A DNA stretch of 64,000 nucleotides from Lonicera japonica (lineage: Eukaryota > Streptophyta > Magnoliopsida > Dipsacales > Caprifoliaceae): the NCBI GenBank assembly GCA_021464415.1, contig CM038469.1, positions 6,798,501-6,862,500 of the forward strand, written 5' to 3'. The translations under genes and the position numbers were made by a program. This document shows positions 23,031 through 34,801 of the stretch, in pieces. Below the pieces are notes generated by a model. That model had not been told where the DNA came from, did no database searches, and saw only the letters and a program-made list of their open reading frames with translations. The first letter of the stretch is position 1. The number at the start of each line of letters is the position of its first letter.

Positions 23031-23985
23031 TAAAATCTGATGTTATTAAATAAAACTATCTAAATTCATAAGTTAAGTTATAAATATGAATTTTTTCTTT
23101 TTAATAAAAAAAATGAACGATCATTTAGAAAAGTAATTGAATAAATTATTTTATAAAATTTTATAAAAAATTAACCTAAAATTATATGAGATGATCATCA
23201 AAAAATTTAACGGTCGAAAATGTACATATATATCAATTTTTTAAAACACACACTTTTAGGCTGAATTCATCTATAAAATTTTGTGAAAGTAATTTACTTA
23301 CTATATAGATTATCTTTACAATTTTTTATAGAAAAATTCATCAATTTACTCATTTAAATAATCATCTATTTGTTTTTTATTTAAGTTTGTGAATCCCTTT
23401 ATATAATCCTTAAGTAAAACCTCAAGTAAATTCGACCACCGAAACAAATTGCGAAGGGTAAGAATCAAATTAATAAGTGGGAGGACCAATCAAAATTTTA
23501 ATGCTGGAATAAAAGCAAAATTAAGTTTGGAGGAGCTGTACTCTTTTCTAAAGAAAAAAACTTTTAATCAAACAATGCGTTCATCTATTTTCACCAACTC
23601 AATTCTTCTACGTATGCCATTCTACCTAATCTTCTTCAACTTCCTGGACCACTCTTTCGACCATAAAATTTGTTCATTGCTTATAAAATCCCGTCCCACA
23701 TAACAACCGTTTACAGTAAGGTTGGCATTTTTTATTAAAAAAATAAAAATCAAATCAAAATAAAAAATAACTAAATCGAACCAATTAAAATTAATTACCC
23801 AAAGTCGATTACTGACTAATTTTCAGTACAATAATAATTTTCGTCTTGCGAGGTTCGGTAAATTCGATATTTATCGAACCGAACCAAAATTTTAATTTAT
23901 ATATATATATGTTAAATAGTTATATTGGTACTGTTCCTTATTTTAACTTATATAAATAGTTATATTTATCTATTTAAATTAAATG
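23031..23985. other. Intergenic, no gene seen
   Basis: AT-rich. Part of 23,090-23,380 resembles 18,190-18,420 and 25,930-26,060 (AAAATTCATCAATTTA-type phrases), so it is probably a dispersed repeat. 23,780-23,900 has several GAACC/GGTTC motifs of the kind seen in hAT MITEs. Confidence 0.5.
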
Positions 23986-23989
23986 AAAA

Positions 23990-24290
23990 AGAAATAATTT
24001 TTTTCCTTATATAGACCCACCTCCTCCTCATTTCTCTGTATAGAATTCTGTTCTTCTTCTTCGTACATCGGTTCCCTTTCTCTCTCTAGATTTCTCTTCT
24101 TCTTCTTTCATTAGAATTCTGTTCTTCTTCTTCTTTCTTCTTCTTTTACATCGGTTCCCTTTCTCTCTCTAGATTTCTCTACATCGGTTTCCTTACTCTC
24201 TCTAGAACTCTTCTCTCTTTTCTTCTTCTTCTTTGGGCTTGACAGATCAAGAAGAACCTTTCTCTCTCTTCTTCAAAAAAAAAAAAAAAA
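23990..24290 (+). repeat. Pyrimidine-rich tract with internal duplications
   Basis: CT-rich sequence with repeated copies of TAGAATTCTGTTCTTCTTCT and ACATCGGTTCCCTTTCTCTC. It resembles a plant 5' UTR and directly precedes the kinase fragment, so it may be the decayed leader of that gene. Confidence 0.5.
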
Positions 24291-24371
24291 CCCAGATTTT
24301 TGCAATTGCATTTTTTTGTGTTATGAGCATAAAAATTAAAGCTCGTTCACTAAATTTTTTATGATTCGAAG

Positions 24372-24660
24372 CACAAAAATTATTCACGGTGACGAGAAGT
24401 CTACAAACAATTTGCTAGACGAAAGATTGGCGGCAAAAGTCTCCGATTTTGGTTTGTCCAAGATGGAACCTACCGGCACATGAGTACCGTGGTTAAGGGT
24501 AGTTTTGGGTACTTGGACCCAGAGTACTACGAACTACGGCGATTGACAGATAAGTCTGACGTGTACTCGTTGGGGGTGGTGTTATTCGAAGTGTTGTCCG
24601 GTAAACTAGTAATTATTGGAGTTTGGAGCTTGTATTGCAACTTCAAGAGGCTGCTGAGTA
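24372..24660 (+). pseudogene. Receptor-like kinase fragment (CrRLK1L type)
   Basis: The segment covers the catalytic and activation loops of a protein kinase: [20 protein letters not shown] near 24,379-24,438, KVSDFGLSK with the DFG motif, then after a frameshift at about 24,480 [17 protein letters not shown] and [16 protein letters not shown]. The wording [21 protein letters not shown] and VVLFEVL is characteristic of the FERONIA-type CrRLK1L subfamily. The catalytic HRD is changed to HGD. The N-lobe, extracellular malectin-like region and membrane segment are absent, so it cannot be functional. It continues into an amplified tail at 24,628-25,401. Confidence 0.75.
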
Positions 24661-25401
24661 TATGAGTGCTAATGGAGCTGCACTTGACACCTTGGACTTG
24701 ACACCTTGGAAAATTTCACGAATTTGCCTTTCCATCTTAGAGAGCCTCAACAGATGCCTCAACAGAGCATGAGAGCTGAGAGCTTGTATTGCAACTTGCA
24801 AGAGGCTGCTGAGAGGCTAGGTGCTAATGGAGCTGCTTGACACCTTGGAAAATTTCATTCACGCCTTTCCAATTTGCCTTTCCATCTTAGAGAGATCAAC
24901 AGAGCATGATGAGAGCTTGTATTGCAACTTCAAGAGGCTGCTGAGTATATGAGTGCTAATGGAGCTGCACTTGGAAAATTTCACGAATTTGCCTTTCCAT
25001 CTTAGAGAGGATGCCTCAACAAGCATGATGAGAGCTTGTATTGCAACTTCAGAGGGCTGCTGAGTATTGAGTGCTTGTATTGCAACTTCAAGAGGCTGCT
25101 GAGCTGCAGTGCTTGACACCTTGGAAAATTTCACGAATTTGCCTTTCCATCTTAGAGAGGATGCCTCAACAGAGCATGCCTTTCCATCTTAGAGAGGATG
25201 CTCAACAGAGCATGTATTGTATTGCAACTTCAAGAGGCTGCTGAGTATATGAGTGCTAATGGAGCTGCACTTGACACCTTGGAAAATTTCACGAATTTGC
25301 CTTTCCATCTTAGAGAGGATGCCTCAACAGAGCATGATGAGAGCTTGTCTGGGTCGATCGAATTAGCAGGCAGCTCTAGAAGTATAGTATGTCATTACTG
25401 A
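24628..25401 (+). repeat. Tandem array derived from the kinase 3' end
   Basis: Six copies of a unit of up to about 150 bp start at about 24,628, 24,782, 24,915, 25,034, 25,073 and 25,213. Each begins (GCT)TGTATTGCAACTTCAAG. The unit translates as [28 protein letters not shown] and REDASTEHDE, which fits the C-terminal tail of the same kinase gene (LQLQEAAE is the usual end of the kinase domain in the family). Only the last copy runs into further tail-like sequence (SLSGSIELAGSSRS near 25,345-25,385). Copies carry deletions and partial duplications. The amplification is within a dead gene. Confidence 0.75.
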
Positions 25402-26477
25402 GTAACAACTGATGTATTTACATAGCTTTATAATTGAGAATGAATATGAAAATTGGCTCAATTATATCCGATTTATATGTAATTGAGGTTGTAAATGTTA
25501 GTGTTATGACAAACCCCCTTGTGCGGTGGGATGGCAATCCAATGGAACTTTTCACTCCTTTTTGTTTATGTTATGTTTGAATCATGAGGAGAAACTATTC
25601 TTTAACAAATTCTTAATGTCCATTTTAGAAGGAAAATTAGATTTTTGTAGTATTAGATTTATAATATAAAACATAACATCTGGCCAGGGCATTAAGTCCC
25701 CTTCTACCTATCGCATAACAAATGCCTAGATATTTTCAGAACATTGATAGATTTAGTATGGCAAATACAATTAATTAAACTTTTCGATTGCCAGATAACA
25801 CAATTTAATAATAAAAAATAAGTGTACATTGTAAAATAGCAAGTTATAGTAGAAATGTTATTATTTCTACAAAATTTTAATTAAAAAGTTTAAATAGGAA
25901 GTAAATGTAATAAAAATTTAATATATATATATATATTTATTTTCGACTAATGAAATTTTTAGATGACCATTTCATTTACTTTTAGTTTGAATTATCGACA
26001 TTTTATAAAAATTATCTATCCATTTTAAAAATTATTTCTAGTAAAATTTTACGAAGAAATATATCAATTCAATTTTTGAACTAAATACTCCTGAACCAAC
26101 TTGAATGGAATAAATAAAAATCTGAAGATCAACAATCTTCTAGTACTTTAAGTTCCATTTATTATGGTCAAATGTATTATAAACACTCGCAGAGTTCAAC
26201 AAAACCCAACAATGTGACTAGTGACTACTCTCTCCAAACAACCCACCAAAAATTGCAGAAACCAAACACATACCACCAAGCTATATCAAAATGCCTTCCA
26301 ATTCCCCTCTCCATATTGCTATGCTCCTTTCTGGTCATTTCTCTCATATAATATAATAATAATAATCATCTTCACTTCTTCTATCTTTTACTTTTACCCC
26401 TCCATTCATCTCCAATTCCACTCCTTCTAACCCACAATTCCATGTTCTTTTTACCTCATTCACTTTATCCCCAAATC
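25402..26477. other. Intergenic, no gene seen
   Basis: AT-rich, with a (TA)n run at about 25,921-25,935 and a CT-rich stretch at 26,340-26,440 that could be the leader of the methyltransferase remnant. Confidence 0.5.
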
Positions 26478-27030
26478 ATGAATTTACAAACCCAAATTGG
26501 AGCCTTGCTGGAGCAATCCCATTCTGAAAATTCACACCTAAAATCCTCTTCTAACTTATCAAGTTCTTCGAATCACTATATCCTTGGACAAGCTCGCAAA
26601 TATTTAAAAACAAATGGGTTAGTTGTAAATAGCATGTCCCTTTCTGCTGAATTCAGTATTGATGAAGTTGAAGCCATGGGAGATTCGAATCGGGCTAGAT
26701 TTTAGCCCAACGACGGGCACTTTTACAGCAATAATGAGGAAGCGGAGAAAAACGCTACGATTTCTTACGGGCGCCTTTCAATGAGGTAATTGCTTTGAGA
26801 GGGTTAATTTCTTTATATATATATATATAATATAGTGGACTCAAGATTGCCTTAATTTCTTTGATAATACACTTGACATTGTGCATTCTACTGTTTCTTG
26901 ATGGGTGGATTGGGATAGGATGCTGGCGTTTGTTTTGTTTGATTGGGACAGGCCCCTTAGGCCTAAGGGTATCCTTTGGGTGGACAAGTTCTTTTGTGTA
27001 AAGAAAGTATTGTGTTTTTATTACATTCAA
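26478..27030 (+). pseudogene. SAM-dependent methyltransferase-like pseudogene
   Basis: Pieces of a plant class I methyltransferase (the uncharacterised Arabidopsis At3g05390/At5g01710 type) appear in order but in three frames. An N-terminal part starts at ATG 26,478 (TQIGALLEQS). Then come EIRIGLDFSPTTGTFTAIMR at 26,680-26,739 (SAM-binding motif, normally GLDFSGGTGTF), APFNEVIALRGLIS at 26,771-26,812, DNTLDIVH at 26,861-26,884 and FDWDRPLRPKGILWVDKFFC near 26,938-26,997. The motif order and spacing match the family, but the frame changes near 26,678, between 26,740 and 26,770, and again near 26,895. No introns separate the pieces. The C-terminal end is not recognisable after about 27,030. Confidence 0.7.
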
Positions 27031-28153
27031 GAAATTTTGGCTTTGACTTTCGATATTGCTTTGTGGAAATCTCTCAGAATTCTTTGTTTTATTTTTTCAA
27101 GTTTTCATTAATTTGTCAAGAGACCAATTTTGAGGTACAACTTGTTTTACCTTATTTTTTTATCATTTGCAAAAGTTTGAAAATTAAACTTCCTTAAAGT
27201 TGGAACAATTAGCATCTGGTCCTTGTTTAAACTATTTTCTAGGATGCAATCTACAATTTTTTTTGTAAGAGTAGATGGGATAGCATTAGTATCCTTATGC
27301 TTGTGGAGGAAGCACTCTATACTAGGGAGAAGTATAATGTCATTTTGTTTACATTTAAGATAATTTTTTTCCTTTATTTCAAGTTGACAGTTTTCTTTTC
27401 TTAACCTAAAAAGGTGCCTCCTGTTTTGAAGGTAAATGATTTTGATAAGATTTAGTAAAGTGAAAATTTTCATTAACCTTTTCTTAAAATAAAAATAAAA
27501 AAACTTAACAAAGTTTAATTTTAAAACCAGTTCACCCTGTGAAAAAATTCTGGATCCATATGAGAACTACACACCAAGGATCTAGCTACATCCCGAGTGT
27601 AATATCTCTGCACTTTCTGTTCTACTACATTTTTATGCACAAGTTATGCATGTGTTATTCGAATAGAAGCTATATTACCTTAATTGTTAGTGAGTTTGAA
27701 TTACATAGCTTACTCTACAGTGTAAATCAATTTTGTTTGATTTTTCTGTAAAATAAAAACCCATAATGCCATCTCTACCTGTTATAGGTAGGCTAACTTG
27801 TTAAATTTAGCCTACCATTTGTAATGAATTTGCACCGAAAAAGAGAAAGAAAATGGCAAAAATGCCATAGAAGATGGATTGAACATCGTCTCTTCCATCG
27901 TTCTATAAAAATAATCGGGGATAAAACAGGACAACCACAACAATCAGTGATAACAGTCACAGAGCTAGGGAGAGTAGGGGTGTACATATACAAGAAGGAA
28001 GAGACAAGCTGACCGAACGTACCCTGGTGATTTGCTCCATCAAAATTTTGAGGAACTCACTCACTCATTATTGGAGGAGAGCTCCCTCTTCTGGGGTTTC
28101 TACAAATCTCAGTCGCTGTATTAGAGGGAGAGAGATTAAATGGAAAAGAAAAG
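27031..28153. other. Intergenic, no gene seen
   Basis: AT-rich. Short open frames at 27,147-27,473 (minus) and 27,824-28,012 (plus) have no recognisable similarity. 28,030-28,150 may be the 5' UTR of the eIF3m remnant. Confidence 0.5.
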
Positions 28154-31100
28154 ATGACGATAGTGGTGTGAACAACCGAGGAAGATCTGGCCCTCTCCGT
28201 CGTTCGCTTCACTTCTCATATTTTCTAGTCCGATGCTAGTCCCGAGGTATATCACCACCCTCTAGTTGCCTTTTGTTTTGGCTCTAACAAGAAAATTGCA
28301 CACGGACATGCACACACATATAGATAAATACTAGCCTCAAGGCACACTGCAAATTATGCAAGAGGCCAAGTCTTTGAGTAGAGTTTAATGAAATTTGGCA
28401 TTCAGCTATTCAGTGCAGCTGATGCAATAAATAACTTGTATACAAAACTAAAATTTCTTAACAATATCATAAGCCTAACTAAAGAAAAAACTTGAAAATC
28501 ATAAAGCACTGTAGAACATTGAAAAAATCCTGGTTTTTTCTATTTATTCTTATGGTTTTGATTATGATTGTCTGTGAAGAAGTATTCTACATGTTTACAC
28601 GCTCACATATTTGATTGCAGTTGCTCTCATTCATTCTAATTTGCTGTCTGCTTGTGAATAATTCCCCCTTCCTTTCTATGCTTAAATTGGTTTTGCTGTT
28701 ACATTCCCTGTAGTAAAAATTTCTACATTATTCTCAGGGTTCAGAACCACAAGTAACTAGTTTATATGTGGAGGCTCACAACTGCATGATAGCTGGCAGA
28801 TGGATGGGTTTGGCCTCCTTAATGCGTACTTCTGCTGACTTGGTTTTTCTAAAGCGTCCGAGAAAGGTTAAGCTCTTACTAGTACATCGCTTTTCTAAAT
28901 TTTCCTCGAATTTTGGATACGACTATCAACTTTGAAAGTATATGTTTTAGGTGAAAAGAATGTTGAATTAAGAAAGTACAGAGAAGTTTTTAAATAAGAG
29001 TGTGTGATAAAAGGTGAAATTGTTCACGAGCAAATTATCAAGAGACATTTGACATGATGTTGTCTAATTCTCATGGTTATTATGAGAGTTGTAAGACTGA
29101 GTGCCTTAGTTAGGACCAATGTTTTAAAAGTCGAAGGCGTAAGCCTTGGTGTTTGCTTGTCCAAAGGCGAGGCAAAAGCCTTTCGTGCAAAGCATTTTTT
29201 ATATTAAAAAAAATTAAGAAATAATTAATATAGGCTAAAAAAGTAAGCTAAATAAATACTAATACCGAATTGCTATATCCCCAAAAGTCAGTAACATAAA
29301 TAAAAGTAACAACACAAGTCTAATAACATGGTCTTTAGAAAATAAAAGTAGATAATACATTCAACAGAAAGTCAAAGTCACTCTTTCAGTCCAAATTATT
29401 AAAAGTTTCACATCTAAAATTAACAAATTGAATGAAGTTATTTGGTGCAGGCATGCAGCAACTGGACATATACATGAATGAATTTAGAAACCCTAACCTG
29501 AATGTAGAAAATGGATCTGGAAGTTCTCATCTTCTTCAGTCGTTCTTACGTCCCTCTCTGTTTCTCATTCAGACGGTGTGTTTAGAGTTTCTTTAAGAAT
29601 CTAACTTTTTTTTTATTTTATATATAATTATTTGTTGCACAAAACAATGTAATTTTGGTTATTGTATGTCTTAAAAAAATGCACGAAAGGCTTAGGCCTT
29701 AAACGCCTAGGTGTAAAAGGTGTAGTGTAAAAGGCGTACGCCTTGACAAAAGCCGTAAGCCCAATCCAAAAAGCGTAGGCATTTTGCAGTCCAAAAGTTT
29801 GTTCGTGCTATGAATTTGAGCTGGGTTCTAGTTCATAAAGCTTTGAATGTTATGTATTCCTCCTAACTTTTTCTTGCCTCTCTATAATCTAGAAAGAGCA
29901 ATTTACATGGTGAGCTATTTGTTGATTTTTGTTCTAGATCTTGAGTGCATTTTCTCTGTTATTTGCAATCTTGTTAAGAAGCCTGATTGGATGAATCACC
30001 GGAGATGGCAAAGCTTATCCACACAAAAGTCAGTCAACAGCCAAATGATAAGCCTACTCTATGCTTGAAGATGTAATTGTTGTAAAGATAATTTAATTAA
30101 GCAGAGTGTATTCTAGCGAGTTGTCTTATCTCATAGTTTATCCTCTCCTTTTTAACATGTTCAATTTTTATAACTTGTAGGAGAACCCATATAGCCGGTT
30201 CTATTTTTACATGAAGGCCTTTAATTTGGCAGCAAATGGGAAGATCGTTGAACATGTTATACTTTCTTTTAGAAAGATGGATAGTTTTTTGAAGGAATGG
30301 AATATTGGAATCCAGGATCAAAGAGAACTCTTTCTCTCCATTTCTAATATTTGGAAGGAACAAAAAAGGTATTAATTATGGGCAAGTTAACCCTTGTCCA
30401 AAAACATTATTAGTAGTTTCTTTTGTGTTGACATTCTAATTGCTCCTCGATTCACATGATAATTGAAGTTTTCTTCAATTGGAACTCTCCGAATGTTCAA
30501 CTACAGACTAGCATTTTCCTGTGTAGCCACTGCACCAACAGTTCGAAAACTAAACCAAATTCATAATATTAGAGGTTCATTGATTATATTTCTTTGATAG
30601 GTTCATTGTCTTCGTAAGATTAAAAGTCATATATTGAATAGCTTTCTAATTAATGTTCATTTAATAGTTATACATGTATTTGGAATGCTATTTATGCAGC
30701 ACTTTGTAATCATTTTGAAATTAAGGAAGTAAAAGCAAAAAGTAATACAAGTTTGATTAAGAAAATTTCCTTCCTCTGTTATTCTTGTTTTAATTATCCA
30801 ACAAAACTATTGTTTGGTCCACATTAATGGCAAACGCTGTGAATGAAGCTAGCAACCTGGAGGGTAAGATATTCACCTTTTGGAAGTATTAAATGATAAA
30901 CATTAACGTGATGGGATCTTTTGGGTGGACTTTTCATGTGTATTCCCCACCCTGGGAAGTTCCTTCTCATTTATTGCTTTCCATACCTGAGCACCCCTCA
31001 AGGTTTCGGACGTTCTGTTTTCTTGTGGCTACAAACTTCTGGTTGATATTAGGGTTGGAATTTGAAATGTTATAAATTCAGCTGTATATATATCCTATTA

Positions 31101-31282
31101 TTTATGCTGTAGCATCATTTTACTGCCTAGTAATCATTGGTGGTCGCTAATATTGAAATAATTTCTTGAGCTGAATGTTGTTTTGCCTTTTTCCAGGGTA
31201 ACATTGCAAACTTATCACCACCATTCAAGCTAACAAGATTACTGATGATGGCATCCAGGCCAATCAAGGATTGATCTATTGA
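28154..31282 (+). pseudogene. Unprocessed eIF3m (translation initiation factor 3 subunit M) pseudogene
   Basis: eIF3m is a PCI-domain subunit of the cytoplasmic translation initiation factor eIF3. Exons recognised: exon 1 at 28,154-28,246 (starts MTIVV, then EEDLALSVVRFTS, ends before a GT donor); exon 2 at 28,738-28,866 (EPQVTSLYVEAH, LASLMRTSADLVF); exon 3 at 29,938-30,072 (DLECIFSVICNLV, then SPEMAKLIHTKVSQQPND after a frameshift near 29,994); exon 4 at 30,181-30,368 (ENPYSRFYFYMKA, IDQRELFLSISN-like, written GIQDQRELFLSIS); last exon at 31,197-31,282 (GNIAN, then TTIQANKITDDG after a frameshift, ending TGA). AG and GT borders flank most exons, so this is not a processed copy. Exon 1 has two premature stops, one base seems lost at the exon 3 acceptor, and exons for the middle and most of the PCI domain are missing between 30,369 and 31,196. 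A repeat sits in the intron at about 29,120-29,785. Confidence 0.85.
29120..29785. repeat. Probable non-autonomous element with AAGGCG subterminal motifs
   Basis: Both ends of this stretch inside an eIF3m pseudogene intron are crowded with inverted motifs: GAAGGCGTAAGCCTTG, AAGGCGAGGC and GCACGAAAGGCTTAGGCC-like copies near 29,130-29,190 and 29,680-29,775. The interior is ordinary AT-rich DNA. It behaves like a MITE with subterminal repeats, but I could not fix the termini or a target duplication. Confidence 0.45.
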
Positions 31283-31297
31283 GTTTTAGTTGTGATT

Positions 31298-31301
<4 letters not shown>

Positions 31302-31365
<64 letters not shown>
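31302..31365. repeat. Poly(T)/(GTT)n microsatellite
   Basis: A run of 32 T (31,302-31,333) is followed by about ten GTT units. It sits just after the eIF3m stop codon region. Confidence 0.9.
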
Positions 31366-32070
31366 CATTGGCAATTTTGACTTAGACAAGTTTATCTTTT
31401 TAAGATGTATTTCTTTGATAAAAAAAATTCCCCGAATTTAGTTATGTGACTAATTTATTGTTAATTTTCGTTTTTAATCTTTACCGGCTTCCCCAAAGCT
31501 TTTGTGCATGAACTTACACTCTTACAGTTGAATGGTAAGACGCACTCTCTCATAAGTGGCTAGGTGTTTAAAAGGTAATTGCGAGATTGCATAAGGTTCA
31601 TGCTGATTGGATCGCATAAAGGTACACTGCACTTATGAATCAACTTCTTAAGGAAATTATCGAGTTGGAAAACCAGATGGTTCAATCTGAATTTGGATTT
31701 TATAAGAATCTGATCTCCGATCGTTAATTTTGTTTGATCCGATTATGTTAGATCTAGTGATAACCTTAGAGGGGTAGATTAGGTTGTATGTAGCTTTCCA
31801 GAAGTCCCTTTTTTCAAATTCACAAAATAGGGTAACTAGTCATTAGCTATTACAATCATTCTGAGATGTTTGAAGTTCATTGGTTGATGTAGGACAGGAG
31901 GGGATGTACTTGAACATAGTAGTGATTGCAGATTACCATAAACTAAGAAGAAAAGAGGAGAAAATTATTAGTATTACAATAGAGAAAGAGAGAGAAGATC
32001 ACAAGCCTATGTCTAGATTTGTGATAACCTTTAGACTTTAATAATAAAGACCATTTAAACTTTTACCTTT
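31366..32070. other. Intergenic, no gene seen
   Basis: No coding similarity on either strand and no repeat structure beyond short A/T runs. Confidence 0.5.
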
Positions 32071-32074
32071 CCCA

Positions 32075-33123
32075 AAGGCTTGTTTGGTCGGAATATTGAG
32101 AATGGAATGGATATCTTAGAATTTTGTTAATGTTTAGTTCCGACATTAATTCTTCTCTCCAAAAATATTTTTTTGAGTGCAAATAGAAGTTATCTTATTT
32201 TAAAGTCAACACTCATATTTGACCATCTTAAAAAAGCCCAATCATACAAGTTTTTAACCTGCCCATTCTTTAGTGTATCCCAATTAAAGAGCTTGGGCCT
32301 TAGAACCTCTTAACATTAATTTTTTTCTTTTTTTTTATCGCATCTTTCTGCACCGGTTGGAGAAGGCCTGAACTGGCCCATTGTCCGATATACGCTCAAA
32401 GTTTGAAACTCTCAAATTTTCATCTTGTTTGAGTCATGGGTCCTCCAAAGTAATTTTCATACAAATATAGTTGGTTGGTTGGTTGGTTGGTTGGGTCTTC
32501 TCCCCACAACTATGGACCACCGTTTAAACTTCTACCCTATTCAAAAAGCTCCATTGGTTCTTATATTGGAAATAAAATAGACATTCTAAATTCCTAAAAT
32601 CTAACATATTTTACTAATGTTTGGTTCCAACATGTATTTTCTTTTATAAAACGTTAAATTACCTCATTTGTATTTGGTTCAAACAGAAATTATAATAAAG
32701 TAAGTGTCAATTACTAAAATATCTTTCATTTTATAAAATTAGAAGATAAGTCATAATAATTTTACGAAGGTAAAAGTTAAGTTATTATTGTTAAAAATTG
32801 TAAAAAGTTGTTGTATGTATTTAATAATAAAACAAAAAAAATTAATAATAAAAATAATTTTATTTTTTTTGAAAATGATATAAATGGAAAAAAAAAGTTT
32901 TCTTCTCCAGTAAAAGTGATATTTTGGCGTTAAAGAGAAAATCTAAAAGAAAATGCATAGTAATTTTTTTATTATCATCTACTTAACAGGGAATTTTGAA
33001 GGACTTATTAATTCCGGGAATGATGCATTTTTAGTCCACAACTCGAACTAGATGTCAAAATTCTTTTAGAATGAAATGTAATATTACAGGAGAGTTTTAA
33101 AATGCTAACCAAACGAGCCCTTA
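32075..33123. mobile_element. Putative non-autonomous DNA transposon
   Basis: The left side starts AAGGCTTGTTTGGTCGG and the right side ends with the complement of AAGGGCTCGTTTGGTTAGC, an imperfect inverted repeat of a style common among plant MITEs. An internal second copy of the left end near 32,545-32,640 and a (TTGG)n run at about 32,470-32,494 lie inside. No target duplication was identified, so the class stays open. Confidence 0.4.
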
Positions 33124-33241
33124 ATGACTAATAAGCATGAGCTTAATGACAATAGGTTCTGCAAGAGCAATAGGTTCTGCAAGAGCAATTTGCATTTTGA
33201 TAACTTTTGCTTATATTTTATAAATTCCAAGAGACTTTTCA

Positions 33242-33372
33242 AATCTTATAATAATAATAATAATAATAATCAAAAATAATTTTCATATATAGTTGGCTGG
33301 TTGGATTTTCTTTTCCCCGACAATCTTATAATAATAATAATAATAATAATCAAAAATAATTTTCATATATAG
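33242..33372. repeat. Direct repeat with (AAT)n cores
   Basis: 33,242-33,292 and 33,321-33,372 are near-identical (CTTATAATAATAATA, then CAAAAATAATTTTCATATAT). A second small duplication follows (AGGGACGGCGACAATTA near 33,371 and 33,415). Noncoding. Confidence 0.8.
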
Positions 33373-33901
33373 GGACGGCGACAATTAGGGACGTGGATTT
33401 TCTCCCCGACAATGTAGGGACGGCGACAATTAATCTAAAAGATCGACTTGAAAAAGATTTAAAGTATACGTTGAATTTCAACCTTCTTGAGAAATTCTTG
33501 AATTTTTTTCATTCTCAAATTTTTTTCATTCTCACCAACAATTTTCTCCATTTTACCCATTTTCTCCATTTTTTATTGATTTGGGTTTGTTCTGAAATTT
33601 TTATTTGGGTTTGTTCTGAATCAAAAATCACACACATACACATACACAAAACACTTAATTTTTTTCAAGAAAGATACTATGTTTGCAAATACCCTGTTTC
33701 TTTTCAGAAAAAATTTGCAACTCAAAGCAACCAAAAACTCATTCTCATTTATTTCACTGGATTAATGGATCTGGGTTTCTTCTAAATAAATAAATAATAA
33801 TAATAATAATAAAAACTTTTTATCTTCTGATAAAAAGAAAAGTGAAAAAAAAAATTTATTACATTGTGCTCTGTTTTGAGAAAAAGGAAGAGGGGAGGAA
33901 A

Positions 33902-34040
33902 ATGGAGAGACTTACAACGACAATGCTTATACCGGACTATATTACGCAGCAATTGATGCTGGTTTGGGGACAAATTAAGGCACCATTGATTGTGCCAATT
34001 CTAAAGGTGGCATTGTCATTGATGTTGACTATGTCCTTTC
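33902..34040 (+). pseudogene. Cellulose synthase-like A (CSLA) N-terminal fragment
   Basis: From ATG 33,902 the reading MERLTTTMLIPDYI, LMLVWGQIKAPLIVPILKVA, LMLTMS matches the N-terminal region and first membrane segment of CSLA glucomannan mannosyltransferases (family pattern LIWQQIKAPLIVPLLKxAVxLCLxMSLMLF). These Golgi membrane enzymes polymerise mannan. After about residue 46 the similarity stops abruptly and the sequence becomes unrelated, with no later CSLA exon in the window. This is either a broken first exon or a captured fragment. About 90% of the protein is missing. Confidence 0.55.
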
Positions 34041-34614
34041 CGACCTCCTTCTTCCTTTACCCCCACATTTGCGTTGTAATTTGCCGTGTAAAGCAATGTT
34101 CACCTTGACCTTGCTCCCCTCTCCATTTTCATTTTTCAATCCCCTTTATTATTATTATTATTCCTTCTCCCAATCTTCTCAATTGCAAATATCACTTAAT
34201 AATGTCCCAATTATGCCTTCTACTAATTTCTTTTCTACACTCATTATTCCCCACCTCTTCATATCAGGTTAAAACCAAACATTACTTAAAGTTACATATT
34301 TTATTTCATTTTATACAATTCATTTATGTATACACAATCATTCCTAACTAACTTTCATCGGCAACATTTACGCTAGTTAACAATTGCAATTACACCGTAA
34401 CTGTCTGTCCTTTTCCCTTTTTCTCCTTCAGTGCGTGTTTTAAAAAATCTAATTATTCAATAATTCTTTGGTGTGACAAATGGCCGGCCTGGACAACTCC
34501 CACAAGTTAGCTAATAAACCTTGTAACCTGGCTGAAGTCAGTGGTTTTTGTCCTCCAAAAAACACGAGTCCACAATGATTAATGCCCCATCGTCCTGGGT
34601 AGGCGCCACTTCCA
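34041..34614. other. Intergenic, no gene seen
   Basis: AT-rich and CT-rich sequence with an ATT-repeat patch near 34,146-34,160. No gene recognised. Confidence 0.5.
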
Positions 34615-34622
34615 TTAAAATA

Positions 34623-34801
34623 GGGTGGGGTTATTGACTCGGTGCCATAAAACTGAGTATGTATGCATTGATTCAGTTAATACGATTGAATATGTACACA
34701 TTATTCAGTACAATAAAGCCGAGTCACCATATTTTTTTTTGTTTTGAATAATAATTCAATCTTATTATACCGAGATATGAAAAGTCTCAATAGCCCCACC
34801 C
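34623..34801. mobile_element. 179-bp MITE
   Basis: Ends GGGTGGGGTTATTGACTCGG and CTCAATAGCCCCACCC are inverted repeats. The flanks TTAAAATA (34,615-34,622) and TTCAAATA (34,802-34,809) match at seven of eight bases, suggesting a hAT-type 8-bp duplication. Confidence 0.7.
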
